A DNA stretch of 64,000 nucleotides from Leptospirales bacterium. GTDB lineage: Bacteria > Spirochaetota > Leptospiria > Leptospirales > Leptonemataceae. Position 1 is the first letter of the stretch; each line of letters opens with the position of its first letter. Below are positions 17,869-26,180 of the stretch, piece by piece. The stretch spans positions 62,001 to 126,000 of the forward strand of contig JAEUSB010000048.1 in NCBI GenBank assembly GCA_016788865.1, in the 5' to 3' direction. The notes below the pieces were generated by a model, which was not told the origin of the DNA, made no database searches, and saw only the letters and a program-made list of their open reading frames with translations. A program made the translations under genes and the position numbers.

Positions 17869-19541
17869 TTTCTTTCTCCCATGCCCAGACCCAGAACTCC
17901 GGGATTCAATACTCCCTGGGGATCCAGATACTTCTTAATTGAGTTCAGCAGGCCAAATGCGACGGGCCCAACTTCCCTGGCAAACCACGGAGCCAGGAGC
18001 CTGCCGATTCCATGATGATGAGTGATGGCAGCACCGCTCGCCTGAATGGCATCAACAATGGACTTATGATATTCCACAAACTCCTGGCGCTCCATTTGGC
18101 CAATAAAGATGAAATAGAGATTTGCACCCTGCGGATAGAAATGCGAAAGATGCGTCGTTACAATTGTGTTGGGTCGCCTGTGACAGGCAGCGCGAACCGA
18201 TGCATAGACGGCGGGCAGATCTTTCCAGGATGCAGAACACTCAAGCGTATCCAGGACAATTCCAAAATCCATCAGGTCATCGCGCATGTACGGATCGAGA
18301 AAACGTGACTTCTCCCATTGTGAAGTGACAAATCCGGTAGTAGACATCGCACCTGCGCGCTTGCATATGGTCTGGATATTTTCATGGACCATGTCCGCGT
18401 AGGCTGCGCTTCCATCTGCCCACCCAATCATGAGAGAACGTTTGTTCTTTCTTAATCCGAACACTCGCATGAGCCACTCAAGCGGCGTCCCTGCAACTCC
18501 GTAGAGTTCCAGTGCCAGATCCGTTTCTTCCGGATCAGAGAGGCGAAACACAGAAGGCGCGCCGCACTGCGATTGCATAATCTCGCGTGCTGCTTTCAGC
18601 CCTGATTCGAAGTCAGGAAATACATATCCAAATCTGCGACGATTCTCAGGCAAGAAGCGACGAATCTTAAGAGTAGCAGAAACAAGTATTCCGAATGACC
18701 CTTCGCTGCCCATCATCAGCGAATCAAGATCAGGTCCGGTGGCCTGAGCAGGAACATTGGCTGTGATTATTTCTCCAGCCGGCGTGATATAATGCTGCGC
18801 AATGACGATGTCTTCGATCTTTCCGTAGTAAGTGGAATTCTGCCCGGCTCCCCGGGTTACAACCCAACCACCAACGGTTGTATGCTCAAACGATTGAGGG
18901 AAGTGTCCGCATGTGTAGTTGTACGGCAGGCCCTTTTCCTTTTTGGCATTCTGGAGAGTTGATTCGAGCGCCGGACCCATGATGCCGCTTTCAACAGTAA
19001 CTGTTTCGCTGACGGGATCGATGTCCAGGATGCGATTCATATGAGTAGAGAGATTTAGCGTTACGCCACCCAGGACGGCTTCAAACCCGCGCGTAACACT
19101 CGACCCCGCTCCCAGGGGCTGCACAGGGATGCTGTGTGAGGCGCAATAGTTCAGGATAGCCTGTACATCTTTAGTGTCACGGGGCAGGATCACGGCATCC
19201 GGAACATTTTCGATGCTCCGGTCCCGCAGGCGAAACAGGTCAAGCATGGTCTTTCCATAAGCGGCACGCAATCGATCGATTGCACCGAGCTGCACATTCT
19301 CCTTGCCAACGATGGCTGAAAGAGCTGCGAGATCTGCCTGCGCGAGGCGGCAGGGCAGGTTCAGGTCAACGGAATCGAGTCCTGTTTTCTCCGGTTTCTC
19401 AAAATGGGTAGGTTGAAGTCCAAACGTCTTCTGAACGACGTCGACCAACCTGGTATTTGGATGTTTGTGTTTGGCCGGGTTTCCCCATCGAAATAGCGAC
19501 CTGTAGGAGCCGGGTGGCGTGTTTTCCGTCCATTGAACCAT
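17865..19541 (-). CDS. FAD-binding oxidase of the alkyldihydroxyacetonephosphate synthase (AGPS) group
   Basis: A 558-residue flavoprotein of the PCMH/VAO superfamily. The FAD segments are AVILPRDTKDVQAILNYC, VQPLGAGSSVTRGF and the GPDLDSLMMGSEGSFGILVSATLKI block. TTHLSHFYPQGANLYFIF and the triple His at 508-510 (ITHHHGIGR) are typical of AGPS, which exchanges the acyl chain of acyl-DHAP for a fatty alcohol to form the ether bond. The C-terminal LDPQGVLNPGVL is common to the wider family, including glycolate and lactate oxidases, so a different 2-hydroxyacid substrate is not excluded. It is the first gene of a five-gene operon with glpD and a lipid kinase. Confidence 0.8.
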   Translation of the reverse strand: MVQWTENTPPGSYRSLFRWGNPAKHKHPNTRLVDVVQKTFGLQPTHFEKPEKTGLDSVDLNLPCRLAQADLAALSAIVGKENVQLGAIDRLRAAYGKTMLDLFRLRDRSIENVPDAVILPRDTKDVQAILNYCASHSIPVQPLGAGSSVTRGFEAVLGGVTLNLSTHMNRILDIDPVSETVTVESGIMGPALESTLQNAKKEKGLPYNYTCGHFPQSFEHTTVGGWVVTRGAGQNSTYYGKIEDIVIAQHYITPAGEIITANVPAQATGPDLDSLMMGSEGSFGILVSATLKIRRFLPENRRRFGYVFPDFESGLKAAREIMQSQCGAPSVFRLSDPEETDLALELYGVAGTPLEWLMRVFGLRKNKRSLMIGWADGSAAYADMVHENIQTICKRAGAMSTTGFVTSQWEKSRFLDPYMRDDLMDFGIVLDTLECSASWKDLPAVYASVRAACHRRPNTIVTTHLSHFYPQGANLYFIFIGQMERQEFVEYHKSIVDAIQASGAAITHHHGIGRLLAPWFAREVGPVAFGLLNSIKKYLDPQGVLNPGVLGLGMGERK

Positions 19542-19692
19542 CGAAATGATATAGCGCGAAAGTCCCTCAGTTTCAAGCGATCCAGGGTAAACGGCGGTCT
19601 GGCAGGGCTGAACGGGACTTTTACGGGGTCTTCACGGTGCAACTCGCCCCTTGTTTTCCTCCGGTGCCCGGCGATTGGCATGTCAAGACCGG

Positions 19693-19722
19693 ATAAAAGG
19701 GGATGGGCTGCCAGCCCATCCC
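19693..19722 (-). terminator. Rho-independent terminator of the hsp20 gene
   Basis: Read on the minus strand, ten bases after the stop codon, a perfect 10-bp stem (GGGATGGGCT/AGCCCATCCC) closes a GGC loop and is followed by CTTTTATCC. Strength is moderate because the T run is only four long. It insulates hsp20 from the downstream lipid/Lon operon. Confidence 0.65.
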
Positions 19723-19731
19723 GGAATAACG

Positions 19732-20202
19732 TTATTCGCCTTTGACAGGAATTTCTTTCGCGCTTGCCTGAGCCTTTTCGCTCTTTGGAATAACTACGGT
19801 CAGAACTCCTTTCTTGAAGTTAGCCTGAATCTTTTCGCGGTCCACCTCTTTGGGTAGTGCAATGACCCGGCTGAACTCCCCGTAGGAGCGTTCAATGAGG
19901 TGCTGGTCATTGTTCTTCTCTTCCTTTTCCCACTTCTTTTCTCCACGGATACTGAGCCCGTAGTCGTTTAACGTGACTTTTACGTCTTTTTCATCGAGTC
20001 CCGGCAGTTCGGCGGTTACGCTGATGGCTTTCTCGTTTTCCGTGACATTCACTTTTGGATTGAATTCAGCCAGGTGTCTGCCACCTTCAAAACCGTGACG
20101 CAGCTCCCGGAAAATGCGATTCAGATCCCTCTCGAATCCGCCAATCGCTGAATCCAGATCCCAGTGTGCCCATCGTTTTGGAACAATATCTCTAACATCC
20201 AT
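19732..20202 (-). CDS. Hsp20/alpha-crystallin small heat-shock protein
   Basis: 156 residues. After an N-terminal helix region (WAHWDLDSAIGGFERDLNRIF) comes the alpha-crystallin domain, with PKVNVTENEKAISVTAELPG, DYGLSIRGEKKWEKE and FSRVIALPKEVDREKI. It ends with the A-x-x-x-G-V-L signature (ANFKKGVLTVVIPK), whose last strand carries the IPV-like tail IPVK. It is an ATP-independent holdase. GGAGGGAA lies five bases before the ATG at 20202, which decides the start over one nine codons upstream. No CIRCE element was found upstream. Confidence 0.95.
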   Translation of the reverse strand: MDVRDIVPKRWAHWDLDSAIGGFERDLNRIFRELRHGFEGGRHLAEFNPKVNVTENEKAISVTAELPGLDEKDVKVTLNDYGLSIRGEKKWEKEEKNNDQHLIERSYGEFSRVIALPKEVDREKIQANFKKGVLTVVIPKSEKAQASAKEIPVKGE

Positions 20203-20307
20203 TGATATTCCCTCCACTAATGCGCCCAAAATAGCAGTGATCCGGACTTACCGGAAATGACACATTGCCGACACGCACACTGATTAAAGTCAGCAGGAGC
20301 GGCATGA

Positions 20308-20700
20308 TCAGATAACGTTGCGAATCCTTGCTGCAAGCCACGGGGAGAGGAACGTTGTAATGAGAGCCAGAGGCCAGATCCGGAGCGCAGCTATATTGTA
20401 GTCTGCGAGCAAGTCGGACCAGGTTTTGCCAAAAAGAAAATGGCCGGCCCCAAACTCAAAACCCAGGGTGAGAAGCGTCCACCCCAGGCCAATCGCAAGC
20501 GACTCAGGGACCGTCGCCGGACGAAGCCATCGAATTACGAGACAGGTGAATCCCAGGATCAGGAGGGACAATAGGATTGTGCTCGTGATATGACCGGTGG
20601 TTTCGCCGAGATATGGATTCAGGAGCTTGATCCGGAACCCTCCATTGAGAATCGCCAGGACGAGCAGCCCCGTCCAGAGAATCAGGCTTTTCCAGATCAT
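20308..20700 (-). CDS. Small integral membrane protein
   Basis: A 130-residue protein with four predicted helices (about residues 5-22, 37-57, 68-90, 104-122). The conserved-looking polar sites are GGFRIKLLNPYLGETTGH after the first helix and a Trp-rich GKTWSDLLADYN before the last. Similar small proteins appear in genomes as hypothetical membrane proteins, and I cannot assign a role. The 279 bases from its start to the ABC gene (20701-20979) hold no convincing gene; only divergent promoter function is expected there. Confidence 0.65.
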   Translation of the reverse strand: MIWKSLILWTGLLVLAILNGGFRIKLLNPYLGETTGHITSTILLSLLILGFTCLVIRWLRPATVPESLAIGLGWTLLTLGFEFGAGHFLFGKTWSDLLADYNIAALRIWPLALITTFLSPWLAARIRNVI

Positions 20701-20979
20701 GCATCCTCCACATGGTCAACGCGACCAGATTCGGCCAATAAGCGCAGGAATACAGCCAAAGGCGCTGACAATCGTCATGAACTACAATGATCCTTTGCCA
20801 TCCACCCGCCTCTGGTTTCGCCTTCAATACCGATATGCGAATGTTATGGAAAATCATTAGGCTGCGACTCCATCTGTCGAAACCTGTTTACCTGCCGGAA
20901 ACTAGCGGACCCTGGAACAGTCTGACAGATTCAGAATACGAAGCTTGCTGTACAGACTGATCCCGAACAATCTGCCTCA

Positions 20980-21690
20980 ATGTCCGGAAAATCGTTACTC
21001 AGCGCGCATGGCCTGGATCGAATCTACCACGTAGGCGAAATTGAGGTTCAGGCCCTGCGCGGGGTTGACCTGGATTTACATCCTGGCGAGTTCCTGGTCA
21101 TGCTTGGCCCTTCTGGAAGCGGCAAGTCGACGCTGCTCAATATTCTCGGCGGCCTTGATCGCGCCTCACACGGATCCATCCAATTTGAAAATCAAGAACT
21201 CACAAAACTCAATGACGATGAGCTGACTCGTTACAGACGAGAGCATGTAGGATTTGTATTTCAATTCTACAATCTCGTTCCAGGTCTCACAGCAGAAGAA
21301 AACGTTGAGCTCGTCACAGACATTGCAAAAACTCCCATGAAAGCAAGTGAGGCACTGCAACTCGTGGGCCTGCTTGAGAGGAAAGACCACTTCCCCGCCC
21401 AACTCTCCGGCGGAGAACAACAGCGCGCGGCGATCGCCAGAGCCATTGCCAAGAAACCAACAATCCTTCTCTGCGACGAGCCAACGGGCGCTCTCGATTA
21501 TGCAACGGGCCACATGGTTCTCGACGCAATTGCGCGCATAAACCGCGAGCTTGGTACGACAACGGCTGTCATTACACACAATGCCGTAATTGCGCAGATG
21601 GCAGATCGAGTCGTCCAGCTCTCCGCTGGAAAAATCGTTTCTTCAAAGCGAAACAAGAAAAAGAAATCCGCGTCGCAGATTCAATGGTAG
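20980..21690 (+). CDS. ABC exporter ATP-binding subunit (MacB/LolD type)
   Basis: 236 residues with Walker [11 protein letters not shown]-loop in [20 protein letters not shown], signature LSGGEQQR, Walker [13 protein letters not shown] and switch His in VITHNA. The FQFYNL sequence and the ALD after Walker B are typical of the MacB/LolD/FtsE branch that pairs with FtsX-type permeases. It powers the membrane protein encoded five bases downstream. The C-terminus is strongly basic (Lys-rich). Confidence 0.95.
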   Translation: MSGKSLLSAHGLDRIYHVGEIEVQALRGVDLDLHPGEFLVMLGPSGSGKSTLLNILGGLDRASHGSIQFENQELTKLNDDELTRYRREHVGFVFQFYNLVPGLTAEENVELVTDIAKTPMKASEALQLVGLLERKDHFPAQLSGGEQQRAAIARAIAKKPTILLCDEPTGALDYATGHMVLDAIARINRELGTTTAVITHNAVIAQMADRVVQLSAGKIVSSKRNKKKKSASQIQW

Positions 21691-21694
21691 CCCG

Positions 21695-24043
21695 GTGAAA
21701 GCTCTTCACAAGAAAGTAGTTAGAGATCTGTGGCAGATTCGATTCCAGGTTGCAACCATCTCGCTGGTTGCGGGAGTCGGCATCGGAGTACTCATTGCTT
21801 CCGATGGCGCATATGCCGCCCTGCGCGGCTCGCGTGAGCGTTTCTATCAACACAATCGATTTGCAAATGTTTTTGCATCCGTGAAGAGTGCGCCGGTGTC
21901 GCTGCTTCCGCGCATTCGAAGTATTCCAGGAGTGCTGCAGGCAGAAGAACGTCTCATCTACGATGCAATTCTGGATCTACCAGAAACAACCATGGCCCAG
22001 GCTCGACTCGTTTCCCTGCCTGAGCGCGGCACAAATCTGCTAAACGAACCACTGGTCCTCGAAGGTTCTCTTCCCCAACCAACCCAGCGAGACTGCGCTC
22101 TTATCCATGAGGCGTTCGGCCGCGCAAATGAACTCCATCCGGGAGATCGTATAACGTTAATTTTGAATGGAAAAAGGAAGATAGTCACAGTTTGCGGGAT
22201 TGGAATTTCCCCCGAGTTCGTTTACGCATTCTCCGGATCAAATCCAATGCCGGATCACAAACACTTCGGCGTCTTCTGGATGCAGCGCAGCACACTGGAG
22301 CAACTGCTGGACATGAATGGCGCGTTCAATGACGTCAGCCTGTCTACAAGTCCGGGCGCTTCCGAAAACAACATTCGTGCAGAACTCGATCTCATTCTTG
22401 CACCATACGGCGCCGTTGCAGCCTACGGGCGCAGCAAACATCCCTCAGATATGTTCTTGAGCGATGAAATCAAGCAGCTGCGCGTAACCGCCGTTGTTGT
22501 ACCGCTCCTGTTCCTGGGAGTGGCTGCATTCTTGCTCAATGTTGTAATAGGACGACTGGTTCAAAAACAGCGACCACAGATCGCAACGTTGAAATCATTG
22601 GGTTATACCAATGTGACCATCGGCCGTCATTTCTTGTTCTTTGCCTGCGCGATTGTTTTGCCCGGCCAAATACTCGGACTCATGCTTGGAAATTGGCTTG
22701 GTCGCGCGATGACGGATCTTTACGCCGATTTCTATCGCCTGCCCGGTCTTGATTTCCAGATGCATGTGCTGCGAACGATTCTGGCCGTCGCAACCGGAAG
22801 CCTGGCCGCCTGCACGGGAGCTGCGCGCGCGGTCTGGAGCGTGACACGGCTTGAACCAGCAGAGGCCATGCGTCCACCGGTTCCCGAGATGAGCCGCCTC
22901 ACCCTGAGAAACCCCATCCTTGGACGCTTGCCGGTTGCAACACGCTGGATTCTCAGGCAACTGATCAATCATCCGCTCCGTCTGGTTCTTGCAGTCACAG
23001 GAAGCTCTTGTGCCATCATGATCATCGTCCTGGGATTTTACTCAAGCGATGCTGTAAATTTTCTGATCAGAGTTCAATTTGGAATGATACAGCGAGAAGA
23101 CGCAACCATCATGTTTCGGAATCCTGTATCTCAGAGTGTACTGTTCGACGTCCAGAAACGCGTCCTTCTGGCTGAAGGCTATCGCAATGCACTTGTGCGC
23201 CTCCGGGTGGGACCCGCACGCCGGGAAATACTGCTGTCCGGGCTACCAGCGGATGCGCAGCTACGTCGCGTGATCAGTCGGCAGTTTGTACCGTTTGATA
23301 TTCCGCCTAACGGCATACTACTGAATCGAAAGCTTGGAGAAAAGCTGAACATCAAAACTGGAGATGAGGTGGAACTTGAATTTCTTGAGGGGAAACGCCG
23401 CCGCGTACGGACGATTGTAAGCGGAACTGTGGATGAATTCCTGGGAACCGGTGCATACATTCAAATAAACAACCTGCACAATATGATTGGAGAGCCTCCT
23501 GTTCTCACGTCTATTGCCGTCCGCCTGGATCCGGTCCAGGAAAAAGATCTCCTGGAATACTTGAAAGAGTCGCCGCTTGTATCGGGGGTTCTTCTTAAGA
23601 AGTCAATGCTGGAAGCCTTTCGTGTAACGCTCGGAGATATGCTGGTCGTCTACAGCATGATTCTGCTTTCTTTTGCCCTGGCAATGTCAGCGGGAGTGGT
23701 TTACAATCTGGCCATGATCTCACTTTCGGAGAAGTCCTGGGACCTTGCAACACTGCGGGTACTTGGCTTCCGACCCAGAGAAGTATACAGAATCATGGTT
23801 TCGGAAATCATCATCCAGACGTTACCCGCCATTCCCCTGGGATGCGCCATGGGATACGGAGTGATCCTGTTGATCCTCGACCTGACGCAGACGGAAAGCA
23901 TTTCCATGCCCGCGATTGCAGCGCCCTCTTCCTATCTAATTGCAGTGCTTGTGGTGCTGGCTGCCACAACAGGAAGCATCTTGATTCTTCGAAATCGAAT
24001 GAAGCAGCTGGACTTGCTGGAGGTTCTAAAAATACGTGAGTAA
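21695..24043 (+). CDS. FtsX-domain ABC exporter permease
   Basis: The GTG start at 21695 (VKALHKKVVRDLWQ) lies four bases after the ATPase stop, giving 782 residues. The plan is N-terminal helix, a large extracytoplasmic domain, a first FtsX module of three helices (RLVQKQRPQIATLKSLGYTN is the coupling loop), a linking helix, a second extracytoplasmic domain, and a second FtsX module (DLATLRVLGFRPREVYRIM is its coupling loop). This duplicated layout is that of LolC/E-like and DevC-like exporters with ten or so helices. With the adaptor encoded next it probably moves a lipid, lipoprotein or small hydrophobic compound outward across the envelope. Confidence 0.92.
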   Translation: MKALHKKVVRDLWQIRFQVATISLVAGVGIGVLIASDGAYAALRGSRERFYQHNRFANVFASVKSAPVSLLPRIRSIPGVLQAEERLIYDAILDLPETTMAQARLVSLPERGTNLLNEPLVLEGSLPQPTQRDCALIHEAFGRANELHPGDRITLILNGKRKIVTVCGIGISPEFVYAFSGSNPMPDHKHFGVFWMQRSTLEQLLDMNGAFNDVSLSTSPGASENNIRAELDLILAPYGAVAAYGRSKHPSDMFLSDEIKQLRVTAVVVPLLFLGVAAFLLNVVIGRLVQKQRPQIATLKSLGYTNVTIGRHFLFFACAIVLPGQILGLMLGNWLGRAMTDLYADFYRLPGLDFQMHVLRTILAVATGSLAACTGAARAVWSVTRLEPAEAMRPPVPEMSRLTLRNPILGRLPVATRWILRQLINHPLRLVLAVTGSSCAIMIIVLGFYSSDAVNFLIRVQFGMIQREDATIMFRNPVSQSVLFDVQKRVLLAEGYRNALVRLRVGPARREILLSGLPADAQLRRVISRQFVPFDIPPNGILLNRKLGEKLNIKTGDEVELEFLEGKRRRVRTIVSGTVDEFLGTGAYIQINNLHNMIGEPPVLTSIAVRLDPVQEKDLLEYLKESPLVSGVLLKKSMLEAFRVTLGDMLVVYSMILLSFALAMSAGVVYNLAMISLSEKSWDLATLRVLGFRPREVYRIMVSEIIIQTLPAIPLGCAMGYGVILLILDLTQTESISMPAIAAPSSYLIAVLVVLAATTGSILILRNRMKQLDLLEVLKIRE

Positions 24044-24048
24044 ATTCT

Positions 24049-24927
24049 ATGGACAAAATTTCTAAAAAGAAACTCTGGATTGGCGGCGGCACTTTGCTGC
24101 TGCTTCTGATAGTCGCCTACTACGTCTTCAAGCCTGGTGTTTCGGGATTCGAATTCGGCGTGGCGGAGAAGCTGATGTTTGAAAGGTCCATCCGTGAGGA
24201 AGGCGTAACAAGGATTCGAGAAAAATTTACCATACTCGCTCCGGTGAGCGGCGTGATGCAACGTGTTGCAATGCATGCCGGCGACAAGGTACAGAGCGGG
24301 CAGGCAATGGTTGGAATCCAATGGGATGCGCCAAGGCCCGTACGGTCGCCTATCAATGGAGTGGTGTTGAAAATTCTTCGCGAAGACGCTGGACCCATTG
24401 AAATGGGTTCACCAATCCTTGAAGTGGGAGATCCACGTTCTATGGAAATCGTCGTCGATATTCTGACTCAGGACTCAGTCCAGGTGAGGCCGGGAATGAA
24501 TGTAAGCATCACAGAATGGGGTGGTCCAACCGCACTGAGCGCCAGAGTAAGGACCGTCGAACCCCAGGCCGTAACCAGAGTATCGGCTCTTGGCGTGCAG
24601 GAACAGCGCGTGCGCGTTCTTGCAGATCTTGTAACCCCGCCGGAGGAACGTGCCGGACTCGGTGACAATTTCAGAGTTGAGTGCGCCATTATTGTGGAGA
24701 CGATTCAAAGCGCGCTCGTCATTCCGGTAAGCTCGCTTTTTCGTGAGAACAACTCATGGTTTGTCTACAGGGTTGTCAACGGCAGGCTCAAAAAGACCAA
24801 CGTGGAAATCCAGACCAGAAACGAAAGGCACGCTGTCGTCACGAAGGGCCTGAACGAAGGTGAATCGCTATTGCTCTATCCTTCCGAATCGGCCCGGGAT
24901 GGTTTGAAGGTAAAAGAAGAGAAATGA
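24049..24927 (+). CDS. HlyD/MacA-type periplasmic adaptor of the ABC exporter
   Basis: 292 residues with an N-terminal anchor helix (KLWIGGGTLLLLLIVAYYVF), a lipoyl-like half (ILAPVSGVMQRVAMHAGDKVQSGQAM), the complementary half (VRSPINGVVLKILREDAGPIEMGSPILEVGDP), a beta-barrel domain and a membrane-proximal domain ending in RHAVVTKGLNEGESLLLYPSE. The long alpha-hairpin seen in TolC-docking adaptors is missing or very short, so the two lipoyl halves are nearly adjacent. It starts five bases after the permease stop and overlaps the next start (ATGA), so the four genes are one transcription unit. Confidence 0.9.
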   Translation: MDKISKKKLWIGGGTLLLLLIVAYYVFKPGVSGFEFGVAEKLMFERSIREEGVTRIREKFTILAPVSGVMQRVAMHAGDKVQSGQAMVGIQWDAPRPVRSPINGVVLKILREDAGPIEMGSPILEVGDPRSMEIVVDILTQDSVQVRPGMNVSITEWGGPTALSARVRTVEPQAVTRVSALGVQEQRVRVLADLVTPPEERAGLGDNFRVECAIIVETIQSALVIPVSSLFRENNSWFVYRVVNGRLKKTNVEIQTRNERHAVVTKGLNEGESLLLYPSESARDGLKVKEEK

Positions 24928-25550
24928 AATCGACTCACCAAATTACAGTAGATCCCGTGAGCGGCGCGCAAATCGCGATCGGTGTGATGGGCTCTGCAGC
25001 GCTCGATTACGATGACAGACTTCGCCAACTCTGCAGAAAATTAGGCAACGCGATTGTTGAAACGGGTTGTTGCATCATTACTGGCGCTTGCACCGGGCTA
25101 CCGCACGAAACGGTCCTTGGAGTTCAAGAAATGGGTGGCCGTGTAATTGGAATCTCGCCGGCCACAAATTTGCGCGAACACATCGAGCGCTATGGAAGCC
25201 CGTATCGCGAGTATGAAACTATGATCTACACTGGCCTCGGGCCAATGGGTCGCGAAATGATTAACATTCGCTCCAGCGATCTGATCATCATTGTTGGCGG
25301 ACGTTCCGGCACGCTGGGAGAATTCGCAATCGCGTATGATGAAGGAAAACTCATTGGTGTGCTCGATCACACTGGCGGAATCGCAGATGTTATCCCCGAA
25401 ATTCAAGGTCACATTGGGAAGAACACGGGAGCGGAAGTCCTGCGTGCCCCAGATCCAGAAGACCTGGTTAAGGCAATGCTCGCTCGATATCTCTCTACAG
25501 AGTATTCATGCCCTGCAAAACCGCGCAGCCATACAGTAGAGTCCCAATGA
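24924..25550 (+). CDS. SLOG/LOG-type nucleotide-binding protein (TIGR00725-like)
   Basis: 208 residues with a Rossmann-like SLOG fold: IGVMGSAALDYDD at the N-terminus, ITGACTGLPHETVLG, the helix-loop VIGISPATN, and IIIVGGRSGTLGEFAIAYDEGK, which corresponds to the PGGxGTxxE motif of LOG proteins. Relatives are lysine-decarboxylase-like phosphoribohydrolases, molybdenum-cofactor carriers and DprA. It starts within the adaptor stop (ATGA). A role with the ABC exporter is suggested only by coupling; such coupling is unusual for this family. Confidence 0.8.
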   Translation: MKSTHQITVDPVSGAQIAIGVMGSAALDYDDRLRQLCRKLGNAIVETGCCIITGACTGLPHETVLGVQEMGGRVIGISPATNLREHIERYGSPYREYETMIYTGLGPMGREMINIRSSDLIIIVGGRSGTLGEFAIAYDEGKLIGVLDHTGGIADVIPEIQGHIGKNTGAEVLRAPDPEDLVKAMLARYLSTEYSCPAKPRSHTVESQ

Positions 25551-25563
25551 CAAAGATCATTGG
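25544..25563 (+). terminator. Possible terminator hairpin after the ABC/LOG operon
   Basis: A 7-bp stem (CCAATGA/TCATTGG) with a six-base loop includes the stop codon of the LOG gene. No T run follows, so an intrinsic terminator is uncertain. Confidence 0.3.
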
Positions 25564-25611
25564 CCTTCCAAAATTCTGAACTATCCTTATTGAAACGAGG
25601 TCAATACTAAT

Positions 25612-25998
25612 ATGAAACTTCTCGCTTCCGTTGCACTATCGCTTCTGCTGGCTGCTCCGCTCCTTGCCGAAGAGCCGCAGAAAAAACCTGACGACTGCAA
25701 AATGGATCACCAGGCTATGATGCAAAGCCGCAAGGCGCGCGACGCAAAGCTCAACGAGCTCCAGACCGCCATGAACAAAGCCACCGGACAGAAGAAGGTG
25801 GACCTGATGGCAGACATCCTGCGCGAACTCCTGGCAGAACGTGCTAAGATGCACGAGCACATGGCCTGCATGATGCAAAATGGCCACGACATGAAGAAGA
25901 TGATGGAGAATAAGAAGCAGGAAAAAGAGAATCCAAAGCAGCCAGGCACCAAAGAAGAGCCGACAAAAGTGCCACAAAAGCACGAAGGCCATCACTGA
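25612..25998 (+). CDS. Met/His-rich periplasmic protein, possible metal binder
   Basis: 128 residues with a Sec signal peptide (MKLLASVALSLLLAAPLLA, cleavage after LLA). The mature part is a helical hairpin rich in Met, His and Lys, with clusters CKMDHQAMMQ, KMHEHMACMMQNGHDMKKMM and a C-terminal HEGHH. The pattern resembles small copper- or silver-handling periplasmic proteins and also uncharacterised Leptospirales proteins. Its start follows AACGAGGTC; the ribosome site is weak. It stands between the ABC operon and the DAHP synthase gene. A copper role is plausible, but no copper gene is nearby. Confidence 0.7.
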   Translation: MKLLASVALSLLLAAPLLAEEPQKKPDDCKMDHQAMMQSRKARDAKLNELQTAMNKATGQKKVDLMADILRELLAERAKMHEHMACMMQNGHDMKKMMENKKQEKENPKQPGTKEEPTKVPQKHEGHH

Positions 25999-26180
25999 GC
26001 GCAGCAAGCCCCGCCCTGCAGCCGGGCCTGGCGTTCGCGAAAGCGAAGCGATGGCGTCAGTCCGCATGGATTTGGGCCAGTTGCTCACTGAACGAGCACG
26101 GGCCGGGCAACTCAATCGCTAAAGATTGCTAACTGTTTTCTCTCAACCGGGCATTTCTTTTCAACGAAAGCTTGCCCGGT

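Noticed and set aside
20203..20307. Region upstream of hsp20 checked for a CIRCE element
   Set aside because: No TTAGCACTC-N9-GAGTGCTAA pattern or near match.
25999..26150. G+C-rich repeats in the gap before DAHP synthase (GCGTTCGCGAAAGCGAAGCG) as possible CRISPR or REP element
   Set aside because: Single imperfect hairpins, not regularly repeated; nothing comparable elsewhere in the window.
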